Shown: positions 1 through 7,826, counted from the stretch's first letter. The stretch: 64,000 nucleotides of DNA from Streptomyces mayonensis (GCF_018982965.1 NZ_JACBYP010000011.1:51307-115306), one strand, 5' to 3'. The notes: generated by a model not told the origin, from the letters alone. Translations and numbers: made by a program.

Positions 1-242
1 CCGCTGCCGGGGAGCTCGATGGTGGCCGTGGCGAAGCCCTCCGCCGCGGAGTGCCGGGCCCGGGCCACCAGCCGGGGGTACATCCTGCGCAGCCCGAGCG
101 TGGGCTGGCCGAGGAGGATCAGCGGCACCGGGGCGGAGGCCGAAGCGGCTTCGGGCGTCCACAGGATGCCGGGGATGTCGCCGAGGGTGAATGCGCGTTC
201 GAGGACGCCGTCGTCGAGGCGTTGCTCGGAAGTGATCTGCAT
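1..242 (-). CDS. alpha/beta hydrolase family protein, N-terminal part
   Basis: The reverse strand starts at ATG (240-242) with MQITSEQRLDDGVLERAFTL and stays open to the left window edge, so only about 80 N-terminal residues are visible. The segment GILWTPEAASASAPVPLILL followed by a G-rich turn and AEGFATATIELPGSG looks like the first strands of an alpha/beta hydrolase of the dienelactone-hydrolase or peptidase S9-like type. The catalytic nucleophile and His lie outside the window, so activity cannot be judged. An AAAGG stretch sits a few bases before the ATG as a ribosome site. Family assignment is an inference from the fold start only. Confidence 0.6.
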   Translation of the reverse strand, partial: MQITSEQRLDDGVLERAFTLGDIPGILWTPEAASASAPVPLILLGQPTLGLRRMYPRLVARARHSAAEGFATATIELPGS

Positions 243-452
243 GGTCGTGCCTTTCGGGAGTGCACTGGAACGGCGCTCCCGGACGACCTGCCTATCGCCC
301 GACCGTGACCCCGCAGGGGAGCACCCGTGTCGATACTGCGTTCACGGGTACCACCTCCTCGGTCTCTCGCACGGCCTCCGGGAACGTAGCAGGGGCCGCC
401 CCTCGTGCGCCAAGCGTTTTTCCCGGTGCGTGGTCGTCGCGCGCGGAGTCCG

Positions 453-1463
453 TCATGTGCGGTACCGCTCGGCCACTGCCGTGAAGGCGGCCTTGGGTTC
501 CCAGTCCATGTCGGGGTAGGTCCGTCCCCGGCGTCCTTCGAGGAGTTTGACGATGCCCAGGCCGGCCCGGTCCAGGTCGTCCCTGGGGTCGCCGTCCGGA
601 CGGTGCGGGTAGCCGGGCAGGGCGAAGAGGAACACGAACGCGCTGTCCACACCCTCGGTCTCGAAGATCTCCAGGAGTTCGCTCAAGTAGGCGGCCTGAC
701 CGGCCTCGTCGCGCTCGTAGGTGCCGTTCAGGCGTACCGGGACCCTGGTCCGCGGGTCGTGCTCGACGACGTCCAGCACCCGTCCGCCGCGGTCTCCCGC
801 ACCGCGGTAGGCCGCGGTGCCGAAGCCGGTGACGGCGAGCGGCTTGGGCCCCTCGGCCAGAGTGCGCACCGCGTCACGGAAGCGGTCGGCGATCTCGGCG
901 GAGCGGAGCAGTTCGTACGTCACGATGTCGAAGGGGGTCCAGTCGACCTGTTCGAACTGGATGGCCGCGTAGGTGAGCCTGCCCCGGAAGCGTTCGCGGA
1001 CCTCGGCCGCGGCGTCGCGGAGGAACGCGTTGACGCGTACGCCGAGTTCGCGCATCGTCTCGGCCCGCCGCTCGGGTCGGCCCAGCAGCTGCCCGACCCG
1101 TTCCTCGGGGCTCTCGCCGGGCAGGAACCCGTGGTTCATCACGCTCAGTTCGACCCCGGCGACGAACACGACCGCGGCCCCCTGCTGCCGGAGCCGTTCC
1201 GCCCGCTCGGCGCAGTCGCGGAAGAGCGTGAGGATCTGCTCGGGTTGCAGTTCCAGCGGGTAGGGCGAGAACCAGACCTCCAGGCCGAGTTCGGCGGCGG
1301 CAGCGGCGGCCGACTCCAGCCGGTCCGGGTCGCCGCCGATGATCTGGACGGCGTTGCAGTGCAGGTCGTCGCGGATGACGGCGAGCTCGCGCCGGACCAC
1401 CGCGGGGTCGAAGTGCTCGCGGGATGTCCGGCCGTGCACGACGAAGCCGGTCTCGTAGGTCAT
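453..1463 (-). CDS. TIM-barrel-like hypothetical protein (abortive-infection-protein annotation in relatives)
   Basis: 336 residues starting MTYETGFVVHGRTSREHFD. The frame is open further upstream, but that stretch covers the palindrome array and has no homologous look, so the ATG at 1463 was chosen. The pattern of strand-helix units (DDLHCNAVQIIGGDPDRLES, LGLEVWFSPYPLEL, GAAVVFVAGVELSVM, LAVTGFGTAAYRGA, VDSAFVFLFALPGYPHRPDG) suggests a glycoside-hydrolase-like TIM barrel. From memory, Streptomyces relatives carry the label abortive phage infection protein, but I see nothing that proves a phage role. It is divergent from a TetR gene and shares the intergenic operator array with it, so it is probably that regulator's target. 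Confidence 0.7.
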   Translation of the reverse strand: MTYETGFVVHGRTSREHFDPAVVRRELAVIRDDLHCNAVQIIGGDPDRLESAAAAAAELGLEVWFSPYPLELQPEQILTLFRDCAERAERLRQQGAAVVFVAGVELSVMNHGFLPGESPEERVGQLLGRPERRAETMRELGVRVNAFLRDAAAEVRERFRGRLTYAAIQFEQVDWTPFDIVTYELLRSAEIADRFRDAVRTLAEGPKPLAVTGFGTAAYRGAGDRGGRVLDVVEHDPRTRVPVRLNGTYERDEAGQAAYLSELLEIFETEGVDSAFVFLFALPGYPHRPDGDPRDDLDRAGLGIVKLLEGRRGRTYPDMDWEPKAAFTAVAERYRT

Positions 1464-1554
1464 TCCTCTTGCTCGCACGGTGCGTCCTCCTGGGGGCACG
1501 GCTGTCGGTTGCAGCGGCCGGTTCCGGCCGTCGGTTCCGGCGGGTCGAGACTGG

Positions 1555-1618
1555 CAGCAAACATGCGTGCACGCAAGTTTGCGTGGACGCAACTTTGCGG
1601 GCGCGCAGCTCTGCGTGG
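1555..1618. promoter_or_regulatory. four-copy palindromic operator array, 16-bp period
   Basis: Four imperfect palindromes occur at exactly 16-bp steps: 1555 CAGCAAACATGCGT, 1571 ACGCAAGTTTGCGT (perfect 6-2-6), 1587 ACGCAACTTTGCGG and 1603 GCGCAGCTCTGCGT. They fill the space between the divergent genes starting at 1463 (minus) and 1631 (plus). A TetR protein encoded next door is the natural binding candidate. Confidence 0.6.
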
Positions 1619-1630
1619 GACGCTGGCACC

Positions 1631-2362
1631 GTGACGACACCACCACCGGGGCTGCGGGAGCGGAAGAAGCAGGCCACGCGCGAGGCGCTGCGCGCAGCGG
1701 CCCTGCGGCTGGCCGTGGAGCGGGGGCCGGACCGGGTACGGGTCGAGGACATCGCCGAGGCGGCCGGGGTCTCGCCGCGCACCTACAACAACTACTTCGC
1801 CAGCCGCGAGCAGGCGATCGTCTCCGCCCTCACCGCGGACCGGGAGGCGCGTATCGCGGCGGCGGTCGCGGCCCGGCCCGCCGGGGTGCGCCTGGCCGAC
1901 GCCGTCACCGAAGCAGTGGTCGAGCAGTACACGAACACCGGCGCGCCCGATCACCGGGTGCTGCCGCTGATCACCACCCGGCCCGCGCTGCGGGACGCGT
2001 TCCTCGACACCACCGCCGGCATCGAGGCCCCTCTCGCCGAGGTGATCGCCGAACGCCTGGGCGACGTCGGGGAGGACACGGCCCGTGTCCTCGCGGCCGG
2101 CGTCACCGCGGCGGTGCGCATCGCGCTGGAAGGCTGGCTCCGCCCGGCCGGGGGTGCGGGGGCCGGGGAGGCGGGGTCCGCCGAGAGTTCCGCCGGTGGA
2201 GGACTGGTCGTGCCCTCCGGCTCGCTGCCCGGCCGGCTCCGTGCGGCGCTGGCCCCGCTCGCGCCCGCGTTCGACGCCGCCGAGCGGAACGCCCGGCCGC
2301 GAGAGGGTCCCGCCGGGGTTCCTGTTGAACGGACTCGTCCGTCAGGAGGGCGGCCGAGGTGA
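1631..2362 (+). CDS. TetR/AcrR family transcriptional regulator
   Basis: 243 residues from a GTG start (VTTPPPGLRERKKQATREAL). The N-terminal helix-turn-helix is clear: RVEDIAEAAGVSPRTYNNYF at roughly residues 37-56, the usual TetR recognition-helix arrangement. The C-terminal ligand domain is variable and ends in an acidic/Gly-rich linker (GGAGAGEAGSAESSAGG) and an Ala/Pro-rich tail. No strong Shine-Dalgarno is seen before the GTG; the last palindrome ends about 13 bp upstream, so the regulator probably represses itself. It is divergent from the TIM-barrel-like gene and may also influence the RiPP cluster that starts 290 bp downstream, but that is speculation. Confidence 0.85.
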   Translation: MTTPPPGLRERKKQATREALRAAALRLAVERGPDRVRVEDIAEAAGVSPRTYNNYFASREQAIVSALTADREARIAAAVAARPAGVRLADAVTEAVVEQYTNTGAPDHRVLPLITTRPALRDAFLDTTAGIEAPLAEVIAERLGDVGEDTARVLAAGVTAAVRIALEGWLRPAGGAGAGEAGSAESSAGGGLVVPSGSLPGRLRAALAPLAPAFDAAERNARPREGPAGVPVERTRPSGGRPR

Positions 2363-2652
2363 CGGTTCCGGCCAAGGGGGCAGCGCCTGACGGGTCGTTG
2401 CAGGCGGGGACGGTGGTACTGCGCGCCGCCCGATCCGCGACGGCGGCCGGCGTGCCCGGGAACGTCCAGGTCGGTTGTGGTTCCGCGACCGTGCGCCACG
2501 GCGGTTCCGGGAATTCTGTCCTGTTTTCGGCGCCCTCCCGTCTTGCCCGGGCACACCGCCGAACCATACTTTCGAGGTCGCTTGCGTGGTCACTGAAGGC
2601 ATGTGCCCGGACACGCAAGGCCATACGCCCCTTCACTCACCGGGAGATTGCC
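2363..2652 (+). promoter_or_regulatory. leader region with candidate promoter of the RiPP cluster
   Basis: No convincing gene lies here. A sigma-70-like promoter may be TTGCCC (2543-2548), a 16-bp spacer and CATACT (2565-2570), giving a 5' leader of about 75 nt before the peptide gene. The motif assignment is by eye only. Confidence 0.35.
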
Positions 2653-2733
2653 ATGGGTCGCACCGAATCCGTCCTCAAGTCGCGTTTCAAGAGTGCTGGT
2701 GCCGCAGTTCACTGTCGCCCCGTCGGCAAGTGA
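2653..2733 (+). CDS. candidate RiPP precursor peptide, 26 aa
   Basis: A short gene with a GGGAG ribosome site (2642-2646) six bases before ATG and a TGA stop. The product begins MGRTESVLKS, is basic in the middle (RFKSAG) and ends AAVHCRPVGK, with one Cys at position 21. It lies directly ahead of YcaO and TfuA genes, the standard place for a precursor of an azoline- or thioamide-bearing peptide. The single Cys and several backbone amides are possible substrates. There is no double-Gly or other recognised leader cleavage site. I do not recognise the peptide family. The call rests on position, ribosome site and length. Confidence 0.65.
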   Translation: MGRTESVLKSRFKSAGAAVHCRPVGK

Positions 2734-2734
2734 A

Positions 2735-2776
2735 CCCCGGCCGTCTGCGCTGAAGGCAGACGGTTCTGCGCCGGGG
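2735..2776 (+). terminator. hairpin between precursor and YcaO genes (attenuator-like)
   Basis: Two nested inverted repeats follow the peptide stop codon: CCGTCTGC (2741-2748) pairs with GCAGACGG (2756-2763), and the outer CCCCGG (2735-2740) pairs with CCGGGG (2771-2776). There is no T run. In many RiPP operons such a hairpin lets the precursor mRNA exceed the enzyme mRNA. Confidence 0.5.
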
Positions 2777-2834
2777 GCGGCCACCGGGCCCTCCTCGGCG
2801 CGTCGGTACGGGCCGCGACCGGGGAGCGGACGAT

Positions 2835-4223
2835 TTGACCGCAATGAACAGCAAGGCCGTGACGAGCGGCAGGACCGCGGCCACCGGCGAAGCCGCGACG
2901 AGTGCCAGGACCGCGGCGACCGGCGAAGCCCTGACAGACGGCGGCGCCCTGACGGGCGGTGAAGCCGCACTCTCGTATCTTGCGCGAGCCTCACCCGGCA
3001 CCACCGGCACGACCGGCACGACCGGCACCGCCGACGCCACCGGCGATTTCAGGGACGGAACACACCGGATGCGCGAGCCCGGTGACACGCTCGCAGAGTA
3101 CTTGCCCACGGCGTCACGGATCGGTGTCACGCGGATCGCCGACCTGACCCGGCTCGACACCCTGGGGATCCCCGTCTTCTCCGCCGTACGCCCGCTGTCA
3201 CGGTCTCTCGTCGTCAGCATGGGAAAGGGGATCACCGAAGCCGCGGCGAAGGCTTCCGCGCTGATGGAGAGCGTGGAGACCTGGCACGCGGAGCAGGTCG
3301 AGCCCCGCGGCCCGGCCGCCGCGTACCGGGACCTCCTGGCGGGCGGCGAGCCCGTGATCAACGCCCCGGGACTCCCCTGCGGCCCGGGGACACCCTTCCG
3401 GGAAGACGTCGTCTGCTCCTGGGTACCGGGCGTCGACCTGCTGACCGGCACACCCGTGCGGGTGCCCTGGGAGGCGGTGTCCCTGGACCTGTCGCAGCGG
3501 GATCCGGCACGTACCGGCCTGTTGCGCGGCTCCAACGGCCTGGCCTCGGGCAACTGCCTGACCGAAGCCGTCCTGCACGCCGTCTGCGAGGTGATCGAGC
3601 GGGACGCGGAGAGTCTGTGGCGGCTCGATTCCGAGTTCCGGCGCGTGCGGCTCTCCACGGTCCGCGACGCGAACTGCCTCCGTCTGCTGGGGCGGTTCCG
3701 GGACGCGGGCCTGGACGTCGCCGTGTGGGACATCACCTCCGACACGGGCGTTCCCGCCTACGGCTGCACCCTCGTGCCGCGCGACGCGGAGCGCTTCTGG
3801 CGCACCGTGGGCGTACACGACGGCTACGGATGCCATCCGTCGCCGGGGATCGCACTGGTACGGGCCCTGACCGAGGCCGCCCAGACGCGCATGGCCTACG
3901 TGTCCGGCAGCCGTGACGACCTCCTGCCCGAGGAGTTCGCCGCGTCGTCCGATCCCGCTCTGGTGAGCGAGGCCGCGGCCGAACTGGCCGGCATCGGGGA
4001 AACGGAGGACTTCAGGGCCGAGCCCGCCCCGCGCAGCCTCCTCGACGAAGCCGGGGCGGCCGTCGGGGCGCTGTCGCGGGCCGGTGCGGAGCAGGTGGTG
4101 CTGGTGGACCTCACCCGCCCCGGTCTCGGGATTCCCGTCGTCAAGATCCTCGTACCCGGCTTCGAGGGCCCGGCCGGAGCGGCCGCGCCGGGCGCCCGCG
4201 CGTCCCGGGGAGGGCAGAGGTGA
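2835..4223 (+). CDS. TfuA-associated YcaO-domain cyclodehydratase/thioamide synthetase
   Basis: 462 residues if the TTG at 2835 is used (GGGGAG nine bases upstream); ATG at 2844 is the alternative. YcaO proteins activate peptide backbone amides with ATP to form azolines or, with a sulfur donor, thioamides. The family core starts near residue 70 (FRDGTHRMREPGDTLAEYLP) and shows the ATP-binding stretches SMGKGITEAAAKASALMES and GLASGNCLTEAVLHAVCEVI plus ERDAESLWR. The C-terminus lacks the PxPxP tail of azoline-forming YcaOs, as expected for a TfuA-partnered enzyme. The first 70 residues are low complexity, built of TAATGEA-like and TTGTTG repeats, and look like an expansion rather than a domain. 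The stop overlaps the tfuA start (GTGA), showing translational coupling. Confidence 0.9.
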   Translation: MTAMNSKAVTSGRTAATGEAATSARTAATGEALTDGGALTGGEAALSYLARASPGTTGTTGTTGTADATGDFRDGTHRMREPGDTLAEYLPTASRIGVTRIADLTRLDTLGIPVFSAVRPLSRSLVVSMGKGITEAAAKASALMESVETWHAEQVEPRGPAAAYRDLLAGGEPVINAPGLPCGPGTPFREDVVCSWVPGVDLLTGTPVRVPWEAVSLDLSQRDPARTGLLRGSNGLASGNCLTEAVLHAVCEVIERDAESLWRLDSEFRRVRLSTVRDANCLRLLGRFRDAGLDVAVWDITSDTGVPAYGCTLVPRDAERFWRTVGVHDGYGCHPSPGIALVRALTEAAQTRMAYVSGSRDDLLPEEFAASSDPALVSEAAAELAGIGETEDFRAEPAPRSLLDEAGAAVGALSRAGAEQVVLVDLTRPGLGIPVVKILVPGFEGPAGAAAPGARASRGGQR

Positions 4224-4945
4224 GCACCCGGGTGTTCCTCGGCCCCACACTGGGGCATGCCGACGCCCGGGCGATACTGCCCCGGGCCGACCTGCGCCCG
4301 CCCGCCGCGCTGGGCGACGTCCATCGCGGCGTGCGCGACGGCTGCCGTCTGCTCGTCCTCGTCGACGGGTACTTCGAGCACGTACCCGCCGTGTGGCACA
4401 AGGAGATCCTGTTCGCCCTGTCCGAGGGGGTGCGGGTCGTCGGAGCGGCGAGCATGGGCGCGCTCAGGGCGGCCGAACTCCACCCCTACGGCATGACCGG
4501 AGTCGGCGGCGTCTTCGCGCGTTTCCGGGACGGAGTACTCGACGGCGACGACGAGGTCGCCGTGGCGCACGAGGACGAGGAGCACGGGTTCCGGGCCGTG
4601 TCCGAGCCCATGGTGAACGTCCGCGCCGCCCTGGAGACCGCCGAGGCCGAGCAGCGGATCGGCCCGGCGGCCGCGGCGGGGATCGTCGCGGTCGGCACGT
4701 CCATGTACTACCCGGAACGCACCTGGGAGAGCCTGCTGCGCGCGGCGGCCACCGAGGTGCGGGAGACCGAACTGGCCGGGCTCAGGGCCTTCCTGGCGGA
4801 ACGGAAGCCGGACCTGAAGCGCGACGACGCCGTGCAGGCGCTGCGGGCGTGCCAGGCGTCCCGGCTCCCCGACCCCGTACCGGCGCCGGACTTCGTGCGC
4901 ACCAACGCGTGGGAGTGCTTCCTGGCCGCGCAGGGCGAGCCCTGA
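4220..4945 (+). CDS. TfuA-like protein, YcaO partner
   Basis: 241 residues starting from a GTG that overlaps the YcaO stop. Family hallmarks are FLGPTLGHADARAIL at the N-terminus, DGYFEHVPAVWHKEILFALS, and GAASMGALRAAELHPYGMTG, followed by the acidic DEVAVAHEDEEHGFRAVSEP. TfuA proteins assist YcaO enzymes, and the known role is in thioamide formation, probably in sulfur delivery, though the mechanism is not settled. Tight coupling to the YcaO gene supports a shared reaction. The final 25 bp including the stop codon are duplicated just downstream. A plain azoline function cannot be excluded without chemistry. Confidence 0.9.
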   Translation: MSTRVFLGPTLGHADARAILPRADLRPPAALGDVHRGVRDGCRLLVLVDGYFEHVPAVWHKEILFALSEGVRVVGAASMGALRAAELHPYGMTGVGGVFARFRDGVLDGDDEVAVAHEDEEHGFRAVSEPMVNVRAALETAEAEQRIGPAAAAGIVAVGTSMYYPERTWESLLRAAATEVRETELAGLRAFLAERKPDLKRDDAVQALRACQASRLPDPVPAPDFVRTNAWECFLAAQGEP

Positions 4946-4972
4946 GGTGGCCGCCCAGGGCGAGCACTGAGG
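4923..4972 (+). repeat. 25-bp tandem duplication of the tfuA 3' end
   Basis: The unit at 4923-4947 (starting TGGCCGCGCAGGGCGAGC) recurs at 4948-4972 with two mismatches, and both copies include the TGA stop. The duplication forms almost the whole spacer before the MFS gene. Confidence 0.8.
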
Positions 4973-4980
4973 GCGGCGCC

Positions 4981-6261
4981 GTGGCCGGGATCCTCAGGGA
5001 GAACAGCGACTTCCGCCGCTTCTGGCTGGGCGACGCCGCCAGCCAGTTCGCGGCGCAGGCGGCGACGTTCGGGCTGCCGCTGGTGGCGCTCGAACTGCTG
5101 GACCCGTCGACGTTCGAGGTCGGGGTCGTCAACAGCTTCGCCACGTCGGCGTTCCTGCTGGTGGGTCTGCCGGCCGGTGTTCTGGTGGACCGTGCTCCCC
5201 GGCTGCGGACCGTCATGGTGTGGGCGGACGTGTGCCGGTGTGCGCTGCTGGCCGTCCTGGCCGCCGGTGCCCTGACCGGGCTGCTGACCCTCACCCAGCT
5301 CTACTCGACGGCCCTCCTCGTGGGCACCGCCACCGTCCTGTTCGACGTCGCCCACCAGAGCTATGTGCCGCGCATCGTGCGCCCGGAGGCCCTGATACCG
5401 GGCAATGCCCGGATCGCCGCCACCCAGTCCGTCGCCCAGGTCGCGGCGCCGACGGCCGCCGGACTCGTCCTCTCGCTGGTCGGGGCGAAGGCCCTGCCTG
5501 CGGTGCTCGCCGGGTGCTTCGCCCTGTCGACGGGCTTCCTCCTGCGTATCCGGGGCCGGGAGGGGGGCGGCACCGCGGTGCGGGTGCGCCCGCGGATGCG
5601 GCGGGAGATGGCCGAAGGGCTCGGATACGTACTGAGGACCCCGCTGCTGAGGGCCGTCGCGCTCGGCACGGGGTGGTTCAACCTGTTCGCCCTGGTGATC
5701 CAGTCCGTGATCGCGGTGCGGTTCGTCCGGGACCTGGGGCTGACCGCGGGACACGTCGGCCTCTATTTCGCCCTGGGTGCCTGCGGAAGCGTCGGCGGGG
5801 CCATGAGCGCCCGGCTCTGGGCGAAGCTCCTCGGTGAGGAGCGGGTCATCTGGGTGGCCTCCGCCTTCACCGCGCCCTTCGCGCTGCTGATCGCGGTGGC
5901 CGACGACGCCTCCACCTTCGTCCTGGCGGGCCTCGGGTACTTCGTGATGGCGGGCGGTGCCACCGTCTACAACGTCGCCCAGCTCAGTCTCCGGCAGCGG
6001 ATCTGTCCGCCCGAGCTGCTCGGGCGGATGAACGCCAGCATCCGTTTCCTGGTGTGGGGCACGATGCCGCTCGGCGGGCTGCTGGGCGGGGCGATCGGTT
6101 CGGCCTGGTCGGCGAGGACCGCCCTCGTGGTCGGCGCGGTCGGGGTGTCCTGCGCCTGTCTTCCCCTGCTCGTCTGGTCCGTGCGGCACGGACCGGACGC
6201 CGGTGGGAGGCCTTCCCCGCACGACGACGTGGCCGCGGAGGAAGGCAGGCCCGCCCCATGA
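4981..6261 (+). CDS. MFS efflux transporter of the RiPP cluster
   Basis: 426 residues from a GTG start preceded by GAGGGCGG. About twelve hydrophobic segments are visible, and the N-terminus NSDFRRFWLGDAASQFAAQA with LPAGVLVDRAPRLRTVMVWA is typical of the macrolide-efflux/EntS-like MFS exporters (MFS_3 type). Its place between TfuA and the ligase genes suggests export of the finished peptide or self-resistance. The C-terminal tail is hydrophilic (GPDAGGRPSPHDDVAAEEGR). Its stop overlaps a possible 21-codon frame (ATGA at 6258), so translation may continue into that frame and then into the first ATP-grasp gene. Confidence 0.88.
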   Translation: MAGILRENSDFRRFWLGDAASQFAAQAATFGLPLVALELLDPSTFEVGVVNSFATSAFLLVGLPAGVLVDRAPRLRTVMVWADVCRCALLAVLAAGALTGLLTLTQLYSTALLVGTATVLFDVAHQSYVPRIVRPEALIPGNARIAATQSVAQVAAPTAAGLVLSLVGAKALPAVLAGCFALSTGFLLRIRGREGGGTAVRVRPRMRREMAEGLGYVLRTPLLRAVALGTGWFNLFALVIQSVIAVRFVRDLGLTAGHVGLYFALGACGSVGGAMSARLWAKLLGEERVIWVASAFTAPFALLIAVADDASTFVLAGLGYFVMAGGATVYNVAQLSLRQRICPPELLGRMNASIRFLVWGTMPLGGLLGGAIGSAWSARTALVVGAVGVSCACLPLLVWSVRHGPDAGGRPSPHDDVAAEEGRPAP

Positions 6262-6323
6262 CCGCTCCCGGGGAGGACGACGGCCCCGGCACGCCCTACC
6301 CGCCGGGAACCGCCGGAAAATGA
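6258..6323 (+). CDS. possible 21-aa small protein or second peptide
   Basis: An ATG overlapping the MFS stop opens a 21-codon frame (begins MTAPGEDDGPG, ends TPYPPGTAGK, then TGA). A GGAGGAAGG stretch lies about 13 bp upstream. The stop sits directly next to the AGGAG ribosome site of the next gene, so the frame fits the gap exactly. It is acidic and Pro/Gly-rich, without Cys, Ser or hydrophobic core. It may be only a coupling frame; it may also be a small co-substrate. No homologue is recognised. Confidence 0.3.
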   Translation: MTAPGEDDGPGTPYPPGTAGK

Positions 6324-6336
6324 GGAGTGACGACGC

Positions 6337-7794
6337 ATGCCCGCTGTTCCCGAAGGACCGTCCGCCGTTCCCGAAGGACCGTCCGCCGTTCCCGAGCGGC
6401 CGTCCGCTGTGCCCGGACGGTCGTCCGCCGTTCCCGGGCCGGATCCGAACCGTGCACCGCGTACCGCCGCCGCGGGCCGGGAGGCAGCGCTCAACGCCGA
6501 GACGCGACTGGCCAAACGGCTCTCCGAAGCGGGCGTGCACTTCGAAGGACGCGCCTACCCCGTCTCACCGCAGCCGCTGGTCCTCGACGAGGCGCAGGCC
6601 GGCCGCGTCACCTCGGCCGCCGAAGCCCTGCACCGGGTACTGGACCGGGTGGTCGACGCCTACCTGGCCAGTGCGGAGGTGCGCCGCCACTTCCCTCACT
6701 ACCTGCCGTACTCCCGGCTGCTGACACCGCCGGTCCGGTTGCGGCCGGCCGCACGCATCTGCCGGTTCGACGGCGTCACGGGCCGCGACGGCACCTACCG
6801 GATCATGGAGACGAACACCGCGTGCCCGGGCGGAGTGATCCAGAACGGGATCACGGCCCGCCTGTGGCGACAGGAGTGCGGCCCCGCCCGGGGCGACGGC
6901 CCGGGGCGGTCGGTTCCGCAGGAACTGGAGACGAACCGGTACGCGTTCACCGAGCAGCTGCTGCGGAGCCACCACGAGCAGTTCGGCCGACAGGCCGGGT
7001 TCGCCGTGGTGGTGAACCTGCACGGCCGCTTCACCAACGAGGTCGACTGGATGCTGGCCCAGTTCCGCGAACACGGCCTGCGGGCGGAACGCGTCGAGGC
7101 GGCCGAGCTGAAGTACCGCGGGGGCCGCCTCACCTGGCGGGGCTCCGCGGTCGACCTGGCCTACCACAAGCTCGACCAACTGGACCTGGTCCGCGAGGAG
7201 TCGGCGGCCGCCCAGCTGCGGGCGGCCGCCGACGGCGCGGTCTGCTGCCTGAACCCGCTGATCTCGCAGTGCGTCCTGGAGGACAAGGCCGTACTCGCCC
7301 TTCTCGGCGACGAACGCTTCGCGGACGTCCTGGGGCTCCCGCACGCCGAACGGGCCGTCGTCGAGCGGCACGTGCCCTGGACCCGCGTCGTCGAGCAGCG
7401 CGAGACCACGGGCCCGGACGGTGCGACGGTCGCCCTCCTGGACTTCGCCGCCGAGGCCCGTACGCGGCTGGTCCTCAAACCGCGTCACCTCACCCGCGGC
7501 GAGGGCGTGCTGGTGGGCCGCTGGACCGACGCCCGCACCTGGCAGTCGCTGCTCGGCCGGGCCGCGCGCACCCGGGACCACGTGGTCCAGGACTACCTGC
7601 CGCTGTCCGTCCGCCGCGTCGCCGCCTCCGGAGCGACCGGCGGCGGCGACATGATGCACGGGCTGGACGTCTACCTGTTCGGCGGGAAGGCGGTCGGATT
7701 CCAGTGCCGTGCCTCCTACGACCCGGTCACCAACATCGGGCGCCGCGGAGTGCTGCTGCCCGTCGAGGTCCGCCGCTCCCCCGGCCACGCATGA
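6337..7794 (+). CDS. ATP-grasp ligase (circularly permuted/GSP-synthase-like)
   Basis: 485 residues with AGGAG eight bases before the ATG. The first ~30 residues are four copies of a PSAVPEG-like heptad encoded by 21-bp repeats and are probably a recent expansion. The core has YRIMETNTACPGGVIQNG, a glutathionylspermidine-synthase/circularly permuted ATP-grasp-like element with the Glu-Asn metal ligands, then LVLKPRHLTRGEGVLVGRW for nucleotide phosphate binding, and HVVQDYLPLSVRRV. Such enzymes form amide bonds through acyl phosphates. In this cluster it may add an amino acid or amine to the peptide, or close a ring. The substrate is unknown. The stop overlaps an in-frame ATG of the next frame (ATGA, 7791). 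Confidence 0.75.
   Translation: MPAVPEGPSAVPEGPSAVPERPSAVPGRSSAVPGPDPNRAPRTAAAGREAALNAETRLAKRLSEAGVHFEGRAYPVSPQPLVLDEAQAGRVTSAAEALHRVLDRVVDAYLASAEVRRHFPHYLPYSRLLTPPVRLRPAARICRFDGVTGRDGTYRIMETNTACPGGVIQNGITARLWRQECGPARGDGPGRSVPQELETNRYAFTEQLLRSHHEQFGRQAGFAVVVNLHGRFTNEVDWMLAQFREHGLRAERVEAAELKYRGGRLTWRGSAVDLAYHKLDQLDLVREESAAAQLRAAADGAVCCLNPLISQCVLEDKAVLALLGDERFADVLGLPHAERAVVERHVPWTRVVEQRETTGPDGATVALLDFAAEARTRLVLKPRHLTRGEGVLVGRWTDARTWQSLLGRAARTRDHVVQDYLPLSVRRVAASGATGGGDMMHGLDVYLFGGKAVGFQCRASYDPVTNIGRRGVLLPVEVRRSPGHA
6346..6429 (+). repeat. 21-bp coding minisatellite, four copies
   Basis: Units start at 6346, 6367, 6388 and 6409. The first two are identical (GTTCCCGAAGGACCGTCCGC plus C); the third and fourth diverge. 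They encode the N-terminal VPEGPSA repeats of the ATP-grasp protein. Confidence 0.85.
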
Positions 7795-7826
7795 AGACGT
7801 ACGGCCGGACGACTCACGGAGGAACC

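Noticed and set aside
1464..1646. N-terminal extension of the TIM-barrel-like protein
   Set aside because: It would translate the operator array and promoter region and has no ribosome site; MTYETG at 1463 is the natural start.
2563..2652. Upstream extension of the 26-aa peptide in the same frame
   Set aside because: The extension has no ribosome site and overlaps the candidate promoter, while ATG 2653 is well spaced from GGGAG.
7791..7826. Earlier ATG for the RimK-like ligase
   Set aside because: The ATG overlaps the previous stop but the strong GGAGGAA site lies before 7827, so the shorter form is preferred. Coupled translation from 7791 cannot be fully excluded.
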